Part shown: piece after piece, positions 8,669 to 18,298 of the stretch | Numbering within the stretch: position 1 is the first letter of the stretch | Layout: every line of letters begins with the position of its first letter | From: Colwellia sp. | GTDB lineage: Bacteria; Pseudomonadota; Gammaproteobacteria; Enterobacterales; Alteromonadaceae | Direction of reading: 5' to 3' | Assembly (NCBI GenBank): GCA_013215465.1 | Contig: JABSOW010000002.1 | Span: forward strand, 124,001-188,000 | DNA: 64,000 nt | Position numbers and translations under genes: made by a program | The notes under the pieces: model-generated | The model's database searches: none | Seen by the model: the letters and a program-made list of their open reading frames with translations, nothing else | What the model was told of the DNA's origin: nothing

Positions 8669-9796
8669 ATGAATTTTCATCAGCTATTAGAAAAAATGGC
8701 AAGTCTCGACGCATCTGATATGTTTGTAACGGCGAAGTTAGCCGTTAGTGCAAAAATTAATGGTGAATTACAGCCTATTACTGAGCATATCTTGTCAGCT
8801 GAAGAGTCGTTAGGCTTGGTTCATAATGCCATGAACGAAAAACAGGTTCGTCAATTTGATGAAGAAAAAGAGTGTAACTTTGCTATTTCTATTGACAATA
8901 TTGGCCGTTTTCGGGTTTCTGCTTTTTGGCAACGTGATATGGCCGGTATGGTTATCCGTCGTATTGTTACTGACATTCCTGATGTAGATGATTTAGGCTT
9001 ACCTCCGATACTTAAAGATGTGGTGATGTCAAAACGGGGCTTAGTGCTTTTTGTTGGTGGCACGGGTACGGGTAAATCAACCTCGATGGCGTCTTTGATA
9101 GGCTATCGTAATCGTAATTCTCGCGGCCACATTCTTACCATTGAAGATCCGGTGGAGTTTGTTCATGAGCATGGAAAATGTATGATCACTCAGCGGGAAG
9201 TAGGTATAGACACTGTATCATTTGATGCGGCACTTAAAAGCTCATTGCGCCAAGCACCCGATGTTATTTTAATTGGTGAAATTCGTAATCAAGAAACTAT
9301 GGAGCATGCGTTAAGTTTTGCCGAAACCGGACATTTATGTATTGCTACTTTACATGCTAATAATGCCAATCAAGCGATTGATCGTATTATGCATTTAGTT
9401 CCGGCTGAGCAACATGGCAAGCTATTGTTTGATTTAGCGCTGAACCTACGTGGTATTATTGCTCAACAATTAGTGCCAACCAGAGATGGCAATGGTCGTG
9501 TGGCGGTTATAGAAGTGTTATTAAATACACCTTATATTGCTGAACTGATTAAAAAAGGTGATATAGGTAGCATTAAAGAAGTAATGCAAAAATCCAATGA
9601 ATTAGGTATGCAAACCTTTGACCAAGCACTTTTTAATTTATATCAACAAAGTTTAATTACTTATGCGGATGCTATTCATCATGCCGATTCACCGAATGAT
9701 TTACGCTTGATGATTAAACTGAGAAATAATGATCAAAGTGGTACTGGCGGGTTGTCCGGGGTAACAATTGAAGGCTTTGAACCTAAAGAAAATTAA
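8669..9796 (+). CDS. pilU: Type IV pilus retraction accessory ATPase PilU
   Basis: PilU is the PilT paralogue that assists retraction under load. Walker A is GGTGTGKST (130-138), followed by ILTIEDPVEFVHEHGKC, the Walker B region DVILIGEIRNQET and FAETGHLCIATLHANNANQ. The C-terminus is longer than in PilT (375 residues) and ends in a Gly/Asn/Asp-rich tail (NNDQSGTGGLSGVT) that is typical of PilU. It lies 86 bp after pilT with a palindrome between them. Confidence 0.94.
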   Translation: MNFHQLLEKMASLDASDMFVTAKLAVSAKINGELQPITEHILSAEESLGLVHNAMNEKQVRQFDEEKECNFAISIDNIGRFRVSAFWQRDMAGMVIRRIVTDIPDVDDLGLPPILKDVVMSKRGLVLFVGGTGTGKSTSMASLIGYRNRNSRGHILTIEDPVEFVHEHGKCMITQREVGIDTVSFDAALKSSLRQAPDVILIGEIRNQETMEHALSFAETGHLCIATLHANNANQAIDRIMHLVPAEQHGKLLFDLALNLRGIIAQQLVPTRDGNGRVAVIEVLLNTPYIAELIKKGDIGSIKEVMQKSNELGMQTFDQALFNLYQQSLITYADAIHHADSPNDLRLMIKLRNNDQSGTGGLSGVTIEGFEPKEN

Positions 9797-10015
9797 CCGC
9801 CCATTTCATTTGATATTAATCGTTCAGGCAATCTGAGTAATTAATAATCAGAAACCTTTAATATCAGTGGTTAGTTGAAATAACTTTTGCGGAACAATCA
9901 TTCTTGTTAATCAATGCGTTACTTCTAAGCCTTTTAATTATTACTAAGTGGAGCGGGTATAACAACACTACTTTTCGCCATTCATTTTTATGAGTGTCTT
10001 TATTTTGTAATAAAA
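9797..10015. other. Intergenic part upstream of the phosphate genes
   Basis: The whole gap between pilU and the DUF47 gene is 348 bp. This first part is AT-rich and I see no ORF, RNA gene or convincing terminator in it. The regulatory content I can support is the PhoB-box candidate immediately downstream. Confidence 0.5.
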
Positions 10016-10033
10016 CTGTCATATAACTGTCAT
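10016..10033 (+). promoter_or_regulatory. PhoB box (strong candidate)
   Basis: CTGTCAT (10016-10022), ATAA, CTGTCAT (10027-10033) is an exact pair of consensus heptamers in 7-4-7 spacing. ATAA and a degenerate third TTCTGTC follow. It lies 112 bp before the DUF47-pit genes, a plausible activator position, and predicts induction of this operon under phosphate limitation by PhoB. Confidence 0.8.
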
Positions 10034-10144
10034 ATAATTCTGTCGATAAATTTTACATCATAGGTAAATCTTATCTAGTAAAGTTAACATTGCTCGATAA
10101 ATACGTTATTATCCGCCCCGAAAAATAATAAACTGGAAACCATT

Positions 10145-10825
10145 ATGGCCAGAAATTCAATATTAGGTGTATTTGCAAAGTCACCTATTAAACCATTAGA
10201 AAAACATATTAAATTGGTTGTTAAATGTAGCAATCAACTTATTCCTTTTTTTACAGCCTGTTACCAACAAAACTGGAGTGAAGCGGCTAAAGTTCGTCGT
10301 AAGTTATCTAAATTAGAGCAAGATGCAGATACGTTAAAACGTCAACTGCGTTTAGAGCTACCAGGCGGTTTGTTTATGCCTGTAGACCGAGCTGATTTAC
10401 TTGAGCTACTTACTCAACAAGATAAAATAGCGAATCGTGCAAAAGATATTGCTGGGCGTATCTTAGGTCGTAAATTAGAAATACCGGCTAGTTTACAAGA
10501 ACAATTTTCCGCGTATTTAGCGCGTTGTATTGAAGCGACAGAAAAAGCAGCCGAAGCGATTAACGAATTAGATGATCTGTTAGAAACAGGGTTTCGTGGT
10601 CGGGAAGTTGTATTGGTTGAAAAAATGATCAACCAATTAGATGCAATAGAAGATGATACCGATTCTATGCAAATTATTTTGCGCAAAGATTTACTCGCTT
10701 TAGAGCGTGACTTAAATCCGGTTGATGTAATGTTTTTATATCAAATTATTGATTGGGTTGGTGATTTAGCCGATCTAGCTGAACGTGTTGGTGCACGTTT
10801 AGAAATACTTCTTGCTAGAAAATAG
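10145..10825 (+). CDS. DUF47 / PhoU-like protein, Pit accessory factor
   Basis: This 226-residue all-helical protein belongs to the DUF47 (TIGR00153, distant PhoU) family. It starts MARNSILGVFAKSPIKPLEKH and carries LELLTQQDKIANRAKDIAGR and IIDWVGDLADLAERVGARLE, the helical repeats with acidic metal-binding positions. Such proteins are encoded next to Pit permeases and are thought to modulate phosphate transport. The pit start codon is 10 bp after its stop, so the two form one operon. A strong PhoB-box candidate lies upstream. Confidence 0.88.
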   Translation: MARNSILGVFAKSPIKPLEKHIKLVVKCSNQLIPFFTACYQQNWSEAAKVRRKLSKLEQDADTLKRQLRLELPGGLFMPVDRADLLELLTQQDKIANRAKDIAGRILGRKLEIPASLQEQFSAYLARCIEATEKAAEAINELDDLLETGFRGREVVLVEKMINQLDAIEDDTDSMQIILRKDLLALERDLNPVDVMFLYQIIDWVGDLADLAERVGARLEILLARK

Positions 10826-10835
10826 GGTTTAACTG

Positions 10836-12101
10836 ATGGAAATTATACTTAACTCAGGATATACATTAGTTATTATTGCTGCGGTTGTTGGCTTATTTAT
10901 GGCGTGGGGCATTGGTGCCAATGATGTTGCCAATGCTATGGGTACCTCTGTAGGTTCAAAAGCACTGACTATCAAGCAAGCTATTATTATTGCCATGATA
11001 TTTGAGTTTGCTGGTGCTTATTTAGCCGGTGGTGAGGTGACATCAACAATTCGTAAAGGCATTATTGATGCCAGCTTCTTTGTTGATTCACCTGAATTAC
11101 TTGTTTTTGGCATGATCTCAGCGCTATTTGCTGCTGCTACTTGGTTACTTATTGCTTCTGCATTAGGTTGGCCGGTATCTACTACCCATTCTATTGTCGG
11201 TGCCATCGTTGGTTTTGCTGCGGTTGGCGTAAGTCCTGATGCTGTGGAATGGGGTAAAGTTGGTGGTATTGTTGGTAGTTGGGTTATTACACCGCTGATT
11301 TCAGGTGTTATTGCTTTTATTATCTTTAATAGTGCGCAAAAGCTTATTTTTGATACTGATAACCCACTGAAACAAGCGAAACGTTGGGTACCGCTATACA
11401 TGTTTTTAGCCGGTTTTGTCTTGGCGCTAGTCACTATTAAAAAAGGTCTTAAGCATATAGATTTACATATTGGTACTGTTGATGGCTTTATTTATGCTGT
11501 TATCACTGCCGTTATTGTTGCTATTATCGGTAAAGTGTTTATTGATCGTCTTAAGTTTGATGAATCAGCAGCACTTAAAACCCATTATGCCAACGTAGAA
11601 AAAGTATTTGCTGTGTTAATGATAGTAACGGCTTGTTGTATGGCTTTTGCTCATGGTTCAAATGATGTTGCTAATGCTATTGGTCCACTAGCTGCGGTTG
11701 TTAGTATCGTTGATAATGGTGGTCAAATTCAGGCGAAATCAGCGATTGCTTGGTGGATATTACCACTAGGTGGCTTTGGTATTGTTGCCGGTCTGGCTAT
11801 TTTTGGTCATAAAGTTATGGCCACTATTGGTCAAGGTATTACCCATTTAACCCCAAGCCGTGGTTTTGCTGCAGAATTAGCGGCTGCTTCTACTGTCGTT
11901 ATTGCCTCAGGTGCAGGTTTACCTATTTCAACCACACAAACGTTAGTTGGTGCTGTGTTGGGTGTGGGTATGGCTCGTGGTATTGCCGCTATTAACTTAG
12001 GCGTAGTACGTAATATCGTAGTTTCTTGGGTGATTACTTTGCCAATTGGTGCAGGGTTGTCGATATTGTTCTTCTGGATGATGCAAGCGATCTTTACCTA
12101 A
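10836..12101 (+). CDS. pit: Inorganic phosphate transporter, PiT family
   Basis: This inner-membrane permease couples phosphate (or metal-phosphate) uptake to cations. The two inverted PiT repeats are visible: GANDVANAMGTSVGSKALT at about residues 27-45 and HGSNDVANAIGPLAAV near residue 275. Each half ends in a (P)VSTTHS / PISTTQT motif. About ten hydrophobic helices fill 421 residues. It lies 10 bp after the DUF47 gene, with a strong terminator beyond its 3' end. Family members transport phosphate; sulfate or other oxyanions are less likely given the context. Confidence 0.92.
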   Translation: MEIILNSGYTLVIIAAVVGLFMAWGIGANDVANAMGTSVGSKALTIKQAIIIAMIFEFAGAYLAGGEVTSTIRKGIIDASFFVDSPELLVFGMISALFAAATWLLIASALGWPVSTTHSIVGAIVGFAAVGVSPDAVEWGKVGGIVGSWVITPLISGVIAFIIFNSAQKLIFDTDNPLKQAKRWVPLYMFLAGFVLALVTIKKGLKHIDLHIGTVDGFIYAVITAVIVAIIGKVFIDRLKFDESAALKTHYANVEKVFAVLMIVTACCMAFAHGSNDVANAIGPLAAVVSIVDNGGQIQAKSAIAWWILPLGGFGIVAGLAIFGHKVMATIGQGITHLTPSRGFAAELAAASTVVIASGAGLPISTTQTLVGAVLGVGMARGIAAINLGVVRNIVVSWVITLPIGAGLSILFFWMMQAIFT

Positions 12102-12144
12102 ATAAATTTAATACCATTGGTATTATTTCTAGCAGTACAATAAA

Positions 12145-12180
12145 AGTAAAAAGCCGCAACGTTTGTTGCGGCTTTTTACT
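12145..12180. terminator. Bidirectional rho-independent terminator (pit / ppiC)
   Basis: AGTAAAAAGCCGCAAC (12145-12160), loop GTTT, GTTGCGGCTTTTTACT (12165-12180): a 16-bp perfect stem with A-run and T-run flanks. It lies between convergent pit and ppiC and can serve both strands. Confidence 0.93.
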
Positions 12181-12230
12181 TTATTGCTAATGGCTCAAAG
12201 TCTATCATTTACAGCAAGCTTTATTAGCCT

Positions 12231-12509
12231 TTAATCACGCGCTGTTACTTCCAATAAATGATAACCAAATTGAGTTTTTACTGGACCTTGTACTTCATTA
12301 AGTGGCGCAGAAAACACCACTTTATCAAATTCTGGGACCATTTGACCCGGACCAAAAGAGCCTAAATCACCACCTTGCGCTTTTGAAGGGCAATTTGAAT
12401 GTTCTTTAGCTACTTCGGCAAAATCTTTCCCGTCTTCTATTTCGACTTTTAATGCTAAGCACTGTTCTTCAGTGTCAACCAATAAATGGCGTGCTGCAGC
12501 TTGTGTCAT
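12231..12509 (-). CDS. ppiC: Parvulin-type peptidyl-prolyl isomerase
   Basis: The 92-residue cytoplasmic parvulin has the family's RHLLV start, CPSKAQGGDLGSFGPGQMVP and the end TQFGYHLLEVT. E. coli PpiC (Par10) has 93 residues and the same architecture with no extra domain. It catalyses cis-trans isomerisation of prolyl bonds. It is a single gene, convergent with pit across a shared terminator and divergent from the OxyR-like regulator. Confidence 0.93.
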   Translation of the reverse strand: MTQAAARHLLVDTEEQCLALKVEIEDGKDFAEVAKEHSNCPSKAQGGDLGSFGPGQMVPEFDKVVFSAPLNEVQGPVKTQFGYHLLEVTARD

Positions 12510-12638
12510 AGTTATCCCCGTTAATTGTTATAATGTCTACTCTACTTCTACTCTACTTAACTTTATCGTATTTTTCTTTGATTTTAAAGAGGTGTTGATT
12601 TAAATTACTAGGCTCTTAATCTAAAAAGTTGGCATTCT

Positions 12639-13559
12639 ATGAGTAACAGCACATTCAATAATAAACTGCCTAACTTAAAGCACTTAAACTACTTGTTGGC
12701 ACTTGATAAATATCAGCACTTTAACAAAGCTGCAGAGGCATGTTTTGTTAGTCAATCAACATTAAGTAGCGCAATTTTAAAATTAGAACAACAGTTATCT
12801 TGCCAGTTGCTGGAGCGACAGCATAAGCGCTTTATTTTTACTAGTCATGGAAAGCAAGTCGTTGAACTTGCAAGAAAACTTTTGCTTAATGCCAATGAGT
12901 TTACCACATTTGCCCAACAACAAGGCTGTTATAATAGTGGCAGTGTCAATCTTGGCTGTATTCCAACGATAGCACCATTTTTACTCACTGATTTAGTACA
13001 GGCTTGCCAAAAGAACCTACCAAACATTGAGTTATACTTACGAGAAGATACTACTGAAAATTTACTCTTGCAGTTAGAGCAAGGCGAAATTGATTGTGCA
13101 ATCCTTGCTTTCCCCATTCCAAAAAATAACTTTTTTGCTAAAGTATTAGGGCAAGACGAGTTCTACATTGCTGGTGATGAAACATTAGTGAATGGTTTAC
13201 AAGAATCTTTCGATTATCATAGCCTACCAGAAAAAAGTGTTTTTTTACTCAATAAAGAACATTGCTTAACTGAGCATGCAGTATCGGCATGTAAACTAGC
13301 GGACGCGAGCCTTATTAATAGTTTTTCAGCTTCAAGTTTAGCGACGTTAGTTCAGATGACAGCCTTTCATCACGGTGTTACTTTTTTACCTAAAATGGCG
13401 GTTGATAAAGGGGTTGGCAAATTAGAAGGGTTGCTAATTAAGCCTATGCAAGGGCAGGTCTATCGAGAAATAGGTATTGTATGGCGCAAAACGAGTATGC
13501 GTGAAGCAACGTTTATGTCATTAGCTGAGGTTGTTAGTAAAGTTTTACAGAGCCAATAG
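12639..13559 (+). CDS. oxyR: OxyR-type LysR regulator
   Basis: LysR-type regulator of 306 residues. The N-terminal winged helix-turn-helix reads HFNKAAEACFVSQSTLSSAI. The effector domain includes GCIPTIAPFLL, which parallels the GLIPTVGPYLL of E. coli OxyR. The key evidence is Cys209 in EHCL and Cys218 in SAC, with eight residues between them, the same spacing as the peroxide-sensing Cys199/Cys208 of E. coli OxyR. This supports a disulfide-switched activator of peroxide defence. No katG or ahp gene is adjacent in this window. Other LysR identities remain possible because overall similarity cannot be scored by eye. Confidence 0.78.
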   Translation: MSNSTFNNKLPNLKHLNYLLALDKYQHFNKAAEACFVSQSTLSSAILKLEQQLSCQLLERQHKRFIFTSHGKQVVELARKLLLNANEFTTFAQQQGCYNSGSVNLGCIPTIAPFLLTDLVQACQKNLPNIELYLREDTTENLLLQLEQGEIDCAILAFPIPKNNFFAKVLGQDEFYIAGDETLVNGLQESFDYHSLPEKSVFLLNKEHCLTEHAVSACKLADASLINSFSASSLATLVQMTAFHHGVTFLPKMAVDKGVGKLEGLLIKPMQGQVYREIGIVWRKTSMREATFMSLAEVVSKVLQSQ

Positions 13560-13572
13560 ATAAAGCCGCGTG

Positions 13573-13941
13573 TTAACTATTATGTTGACAGGTTTTTCCT
13601 GTTGATTGGTTGCTAGTGTATGAAGGAAAACTATTTGCCATCACATTGCTTTTTTTATCAGCTGAGCGGGTAAAAAAAGAAATTATCTGCTGTAACTTTT
13701 CATTAAATATAATAGATAGCTCAAAAAAACGATTGTGTGCACTAACTACTGTAACTTGAGAAAAATTTAAACTGTCGTTTGTTGATATTTTTGACAATGT
13801 TGGTGTTAATAATGGTGCAGCTAGTACAGAGTAATGTAAGGTATAAATAGCTGTCACTTTGATCGCTTTGCTTTTGGCACAGCTAGACCAAGATATGGCT
13901 GTAACCAAAATAATTAATAATAGTGATATTAGTTGTTTCAT
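13573..13941 (-). CDS. Small exported protein of unknown function
   Basis: A 122-residue protein begins with a signal peptide (MKQLISLLLIILVTAISWSS followed by CAKSKA). A Cys at residue 21 follows WSS, so a lipoprotein is possible though the lipobox is poor. The mature part has no motif I recognise and ends in a Ser/Thr/Asn-rich tail with QSTGKTCQHNS. It is convergent with the OxyR-like gene (13 bp between stops). I cannot assign a function. Confidence 0.55.
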   Translation of the reverse strand: MKQLISLLLIILVTAISWSSCAKSKAIKVTAIYTLHYSVLAAPLLTPTLSKISTNDSLNFSQVTVVSAHNRFFELSIIFNEKLQQIISFFTRSADKKSNVMANSFPSYTSNQSTGKTCQHNS

Positions 13942-14051
13942 TAGAGCTCCTATTTTGTGCCTTTAGATGTTTTGCATTTATTGGGTTTGGTATTAGTCTC
14001 AAGTAGAACGGCTGTTACTCGTTAAAATTTCATCTCCGTGATAATTATACC

Positions 14052-14096
14052 AAGTCTATTAAGTTTTTTCTGAGTGAGAACTAGCTTAATAGACTT
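14052..14096. repeat. Perfect 12-bp inverted repeat
   Basis: AAGTCTATTAAG (14052-14063) and CTTAATAGACTT (14085-14096) flank a 21-nt loop in the 348-bp gap between the 122-residue exported protein and glcB. The outer bases extend to ATACCAAG and CTTGCCAT, resembling other intergenic palindromes here. Function unknown. Confidence 0.65.
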
Positions 14097-14198
14097 GCCA
14101 TTATACTTACATTTTGACTATAAAGCGTTACCAATGCAAATACTAACATATTGAGATGAACTGTTGCTTATATGCGTTAGAAATAAAAATAAAAATAG

Positions 14199-14240
14199 AA
14201 AAGCAAATGACAATAACAAGGTTATTTATCATTTGCTTTT
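14199..14240 (-). terminator. Terminator of glcB
   Basis: AAAAGCAAATGA (14199-14210) pairs with TCATTTGCTTTT (14229-14240), with further pairing inside (AATAAC/GTTATT). On the minus strand it is followed by a T-rich tract and lies about 50 bp after the glcB stop. Confidence 0.82.
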
Positions 14241-14289
14241 ATGGTTTTTACATCAATAGTTACTTACCTAGATAAGTAATACTAAAATA

Positions 14290-16473
14290 CTATTTGTTGT
14301 TAGCAAGTTCTTGTTTTTTATCTAATCTGCATTTATGCAATAATGGTTCAGTGTAACCACTTGGCTGCTCTGCACCACAAAAGACTAAAGCCGATGCCGC
14401 TTTAAAGGCAATACTATTAGAAAAATCATCACTCATTGCTTGATAGCTTGGGTCACTGGCATTTTGACCATCAACAATTTTAGCCATTTTTTCTAAGCTT
14501 GCTTGTACTTGTTCTTGAGTGCAAATTCCGTGCTGTAGCCAGTTAGCAATATGTTGACTAGAAATACGTAAAGTTGCTCTATCTTCCATTAAACCTACAT
14601 CATTAATGTCGGGTACTTTGGAACAGCCAATACCTTGATCTATCCAACGGACCACATAACCTAGAATTCCTTGGGCGTTATTATCGAGTTCTGCTGTTAT
14701 TTCTGCATTGCTCCAGTTGGTATCTGTTGCTAATGGGATGGTTAAAATGTCATCTAAATTAGCGCTTTCTCGTTGCATAAGGTCTTTTTGCAGTGCGAAT
14801 ACATCAATGCGATGATAATGTAATGCGTGTAATGTTGCCGCAGTTGGAGAAGGAACCCAAGCGGTATTGGCGCCCGCTTCTACATGATTAATTTTAGTGG
14901 CGATCATGTTAGCCATTTGATCTGGAATAGGCCACATGCCTTTACCTATTTGCGCTTTTTCACTAAAGCCACAAGCTAGGCCAACATCGACATTATTATT
15001 CTCATAGGCGACAATCCAAGGTGTTAGCTTAATATCCGCTTTACGTGCCATTGGGCCTGCAGCCATAGAGGTATGAATTTCATCACCAGTTCGGTCTAAA
15101 AAGCCGGTATTAATGAATACCACTCGTTCTTTTGCTGCATGAATACAATTCTTTAAGTTTACACTGGTGCGTCGTTCTTCATCCATAATACCCATTTTAA
15201 TGGTATTACGTGGCAGTGATAATACATCTTCTACGCGGGCAAATAAGGTATCAGCAAACTGTACTTCTTCTGGGCCGTGCATTTTGGGTTTCACAATATA
15301 AATAGAGGCTTCGTTACTATTACTTAGTTTACCATTACCTTTTAAATCATGTAGCGCCAGTAAAGAAGTAATTACTGCATCCATAATACCTTCAGGTACT
15401 TCGCGCTGTTGTTCATCAACGATGGCATTGTTGGTCATAAGGTGACCAACATTTCGTACGAACATCAAACTGCGACCTTTAAGCTGTACCGAATCACCTG
15501 ATAGTGATTGATAACTGCGATCGTCATTCATTTTACGGGTGAATACTTCACCATTTTTCTGTATTTCTTCGGTCAAGGTACCTTGCATCAATCCGAGCCA
15601 ATTACGGTAGGCTACTACTTTATCGTCACCATCTACGGCAGCGACAGAATCTTCACAATCCATTATAGTGGTTAATGCTGATTCAAGCAGAATATCACTT
15701 AAAGTCGATGGCTCTGACTTTCCGATCACACTGTTTTCGTCAAATACTAGCTCTAGGTGTAAGCCATTATGTTTAAAAGCTAAAGTGTTTGGCTTATTGA
15801 TACTGCCAGTAAAACCAATAAAAGCACTGCTTTCTTTTAATGGGCTTTGTTTACCGTTGGCTAAACTCACCATTAATTGCTGTTCATTTAAGTGATAGGC
15901 AACCGCGTCTTGATGGCTACCATTAACTAATGGAATCGCTTGATCTAAAAACTCTTTAGCGTAACTGATCACTTTTGCGCCGCGAACCGGGTTATAACTA
16001 CCACCTTTTTCTGCACCATCTTCGCTGCTAATAACGTCAGTGCCGTAAAGAGCATCATACAAGCTACCCCAACGTGCATTTACAGCATTTAAAGCAAAAC
16101 GAGCATTCATTATAGGCACAACAAGCTGAGGGCCTGCAATGGTCGCTAGCTCTTCATCTACATTTTCTGTGCTAATAGAGAAATCATCGACAACAGGTGC
16201 AAGGTAACCTATATCAGTCAAAAACTGTTTATAGCTGTCAAAGTTAAATTTATCGCCAAAATTATTTTTGTGCCAAGTATCTATTTGTGCTTGTAAGTCA
16301 TCTCGTTTAGCAAGTAGCTGCGCATTTTTACCTGATAAATCGTTAATGATTTTGGCAAAACTTTGCCAAAAATGTGCTGATGCTATGCCGGTATTTGGTA
16401 ACGCTTCACGTTCAATAAAATCATATAGATTTTGATTTATGGTTAAACCTGCTAATTGAATTGTCTGGGTCAT
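14290..16473 (-). CDS. glcB: Malate synthase G
   Basis: GlcB condenses glyoxylate and acetyl-CoA to malate, the second glyoxylate-shunt step. Long identical stretches with E. coli malate synthase G are recognisable: [68 protein letters not shown] and [14 protein letters not shown]. The length is 727 residues from the ATG at 16473, which has a GAGG ribosome site about six bases upstream; an in-frame GTG at 16488 would overlap that site and is unlikely. It lies about 800 bp downstream of a LysR regulator and near aceA, so the shunt genes are clustered but not in one operon. Confidence 0.97.
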   Translation of the reverse strand: MTQTIQLAGLTINQNLYDFIEREALPNTGIASAHFWQSFAKIINDLSGKNAQLLAKRDDLQAQIDTWHKNNFGDKFNFDSYKQFLTDIGYLAPVVDDFSISTENVDEELATIAGPQLVVPIMNARFALNAVNARWGSLYDALYGTDVISSEDGAEKGGSYNPVRGAKVISYAKEFLDQAIPLVNGSHQDAVAYHLNEQQLMVSLANGKQSPLKESSAFIGFTGSINKPNTLAFKHNGLHLELVFDENSVIGKSEPSTLSDILLESALTTIMDCEDSVAAVDGDDKVVAYRNWLGLMQGTLTEEIQKNGEVFTRKMNDDRSYQSLSGDSVQLKGRSLMFVRNVGHLMTNNAIVDEQQREVPEGIMDAVITSLLALHDLKGNGKLSNSNEASIYIVKPKMHGPEEVQFADTLFARVEDVLSLPRNTIKMGIMDEERRTSVNLKNCIHAAKERVVFINTGFLDRTGDEIHTSMAAGPMARKADIKLTPWIVAYENNNVDVGLACGFSEKAQIGKGMWPIPDQMANMIATKINHVEAGANTAWVPSPTAATLHALHYHRIDVFALQKDLMQRESANLDDILTIPLATDTNWSNAEITAELDNNAQGILGYVVRWIDQGIGCSKVPDINDVGLMEDRATLRISSQHIANWLQHGICTQEQVQASLEKMAKIVDGQNASDPSYQAMSDDFSNSIAFKAASALVFCGAEQPSGYTEPLLHKCRLDKKQELANNK

Positions 16474-16745
16474 ATATTCCTCACTCACTTGCTTGTTTGG
16501 ATGCAGCGTACTTTGATAATATAGCTTGATAAAAGCGCTATGAAAGTTTTCATTGCTAGCATGAAATAATTATACCCAAGTAGCTTAGGTATACATAATT
16601 GTCATCCTATTCAGAATAGGTATAACTAGCAATAGTAGCCGATTAATACCTACTATTAATCTTATGAATGTTATAATTGAGATTCTGTCGTTTCTTTTAT
16701 AACAAAATTGATTGTTATACTAGTTTCATTAAGTTTGTGGTCTTG
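16474..16745. other. Intergenic region upstream of glcB
   Basis: This is the first part of a roughly 800-bp gap holding the glcB promoter region. There is a short imperfect dyad around 16571-16616 (TACCCAAGTAGCTTAGGTA). I see no convincing gene. Confidence 0.5.
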
Positions 16746-16847
16746 TTGTACGTAGGAAAAATATTTCAGGGCAAGGCGCTCAATTGAGTAATAGCTGGCT
16801 ATTAGGATTGAGGGCAACGCCGACATGGACTATTTTAACCCGTACAA
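16746..16847. repeat. Imperfect palindromic element of about 102 bp
   Basis: TTGTACG (16746-16752) and CGTACAA (16841-16847) bound the element. Inside, AAGGCGCTCAAT pairs partly with ATTGAGGGCAACGCC, and TAATAGC/GCTATTA form the central hairpin. Size, nested pairing and lack of coding make it look like a REP or MITE-type element. No other copy was noticed in the window. Confidence 0.6.
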
Positions 16848-17030
16848 GTGAGCAATAATTTAATCAAATTGGTATTTAATTGAAAAACACCAGTAAAGCA
16901 GTAACTTACAGTGGGATCATAAATACAGTTAATACCGCTGATAAAATTAATGCCACAGAGCTATATGCACCTTGGTGAGAATTATTTCTTGATAGCACAA
17001 TACTGCCAATCACATGGTTGGCTGCGCCTA
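16848..17030. other. Non-coding stretch between repeats
   Basis: AT-rich sequence between the palindromic element and the partial repeat at 17031. A 62-codon open frame crosses it on the minus strand but part of that frame is repeat sequence, so I do not call a gene. Confidence 0.4.
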
Positions 17031-17100
17031 TATACCCGTTTAACTTGAAAATGCATGATTCAGCTGGAATTAGAAACGCTTTTAGGTAAGGCATTGATTG
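17031..17100. repeat. Partial copy of the long palindromic repeat family
   Basis: The segment starts TATACCC and contains GATTCAGCTGGAATTAGAAA, then GGTAAGGCATTGATTGA. It matches the reverse complement of one end of the 267-bp element at 50326-50592 over about 70 bp with a few differences. Only this terminal part remains. Confidence 0.75.
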
Positions 17101-17269
17101 ACCACTTCAGTGAGTAGTGTTAAGACTAATGCATTGGTTAATGAAAAAGCATTTTACTCTTTGTTGAGTAGTATTTGCTTAGAGTGACTAAGCTACACAC
17201 TACCCGTCGCGATTAAAACGCTTTTATATCGAACAAAATTCAATCTCGAAAGTTCAACAGACCCTAGAT

Positions 17270-18217
17270 TTATTCAGCCAGTTGCACTTGTTTAGCAGCT
17301 TCAATCACTAATTGTCTAAACCATATATGACTAGCGTCATGATGTAGTAATGGACTCCAGATCATTTTCAATTCCATGTCAGGGATTTCAAATGGTGGTT
17401 TGATGATGATGTAGCTATTATCATGTTTATGAAGCATAGCTGCTTTGGTTGGTAAGGTAGCGATTAAATTATCTTCATAAGCCAATTGCATGGCAACATG
17501 GTAATTTCGAGTGAAAACTTTAATATCGCGTTGTTTACCTAATTTTGCTAGCGATTCATCCACCCAGCCAAGTTTTTGCACATCATTCGGGTTCATGCCA
17601 ACCCCAACACCAAAGCCTGTTTTTGATACCCATACATGTTTAGCTGCTAAGTAAGAGTTTAGATTAAACTTAGCCATTACAGGGTTATCAGCACTGAGCA
17701 AGCATGAAAATGAATCATGCCAAATAGACTTTTGATGAAACGATTGTGGTAATTCGTCAAATCGGTTGATAGCCATATCTATTTTACCTGCTTCAACATC
17801 ATGAAAAGTAACATCGCTGGGTGTCATAATATCAATGGTAATATTAGGGGCAGTTTTGTTAAGTAACTTTAATAATTTAGGTAATAAGGTTGACGCTGCG
17901 TAGTCACTGGCCATAATGCGAAAAACACGGGTACTATCCTGCTCATTAAACTCTTCTTCGCCTTGTAGTGCCTCTTCTAATTCAAGCAATATTTTTCTGA
18001 TGACTGGTGCTAGCGTTCTTGCTCTTTCCGTTGGTACCATACCGTCAGAAGTGCGTACTAAAATAGGATCATTAAATAATGTACGTAAGCGCTTTAAGCC
18101 ATTACTCATCGCTGGTTGGGTAATATTAAGTTGGTTAGCGGCACGGGTAACATTTTTCTCTCTAAGTAAAACATCTAGATAAATAAGTAGGTTTAAATCA
18201 ATTTTTGAAATATTCAT
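17270..18217 (-). CDS. LysR-family regulator beside the glyoxylate-shunt genes
   Basis: A LysR regulator of 315 residues from the ATG at 18217. KIDLNLLIYLDVLLREKNVT is followed by the helix-turn-helix RAANQLNITQPAMSNGLKRL and FNDPILVRTSDGM, typical of the NodD/LeuO-like branch. A substrate-binding-like effector domain fills the rest. The frame is open further upstream (to 18283), but MNISKIDLNLL is the usual start for the family. It lies between glcB and aceA and diverges from aceA, so control of the glyoxylate shunt is a reasonable inference, not shown. A 7-bp dyad in the shared intergenic region is a candidate operator. Confidence 0.85.
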   Translation of the reverse strand: MNISKIDLNLLIYLDVLLREKNVTRAANQLNITQPAMSNGLKRLRTLFNDPILVRTSDGMVPTERARTLAPVIRKILLELEEALQGEEEFNEQDSTRVFRIMASDYAASTLLPKLLKLLNKTAPNITIDIMTPSDVTFHDVEAGKIDMAINRFDELPQSFHQKSIWHDSFSCLLSADNPVMAKFNLNSYLAAKHVWVSKTGFGVGVGMNPNDVQKLGWVDESLAKLGKQRDIKVFTRNYHVAMQLAYEDNLIATLPTKAAMLHKHDNSYIIIKPPFEIPDMELKMIWSPLLHHDASHIWFRQLVIEAAKQVQLAE

Positions 18218-18298
18218 CAGTTTAATGGCTCTCATTAAAAACATAATTGAAATAGATATAAGCGAATTTTTCATATTATTCAATATTTATTATTTGCT

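Noticed and set aside
12536..12557. Tandem 11-base TCTACTCTACT repeat between ppiC and oxyR as regulatory site
   Set aside because: Two short copies of simple sequence do not match an OxyR site (ATAG-N7-CTAT type), and chance is likely.
16906..17094. 62-codon minus-strand frame
   Set aside because: It overlaps the partial copy of the palindromic repeat, and has no ribosome site or recognisable product.
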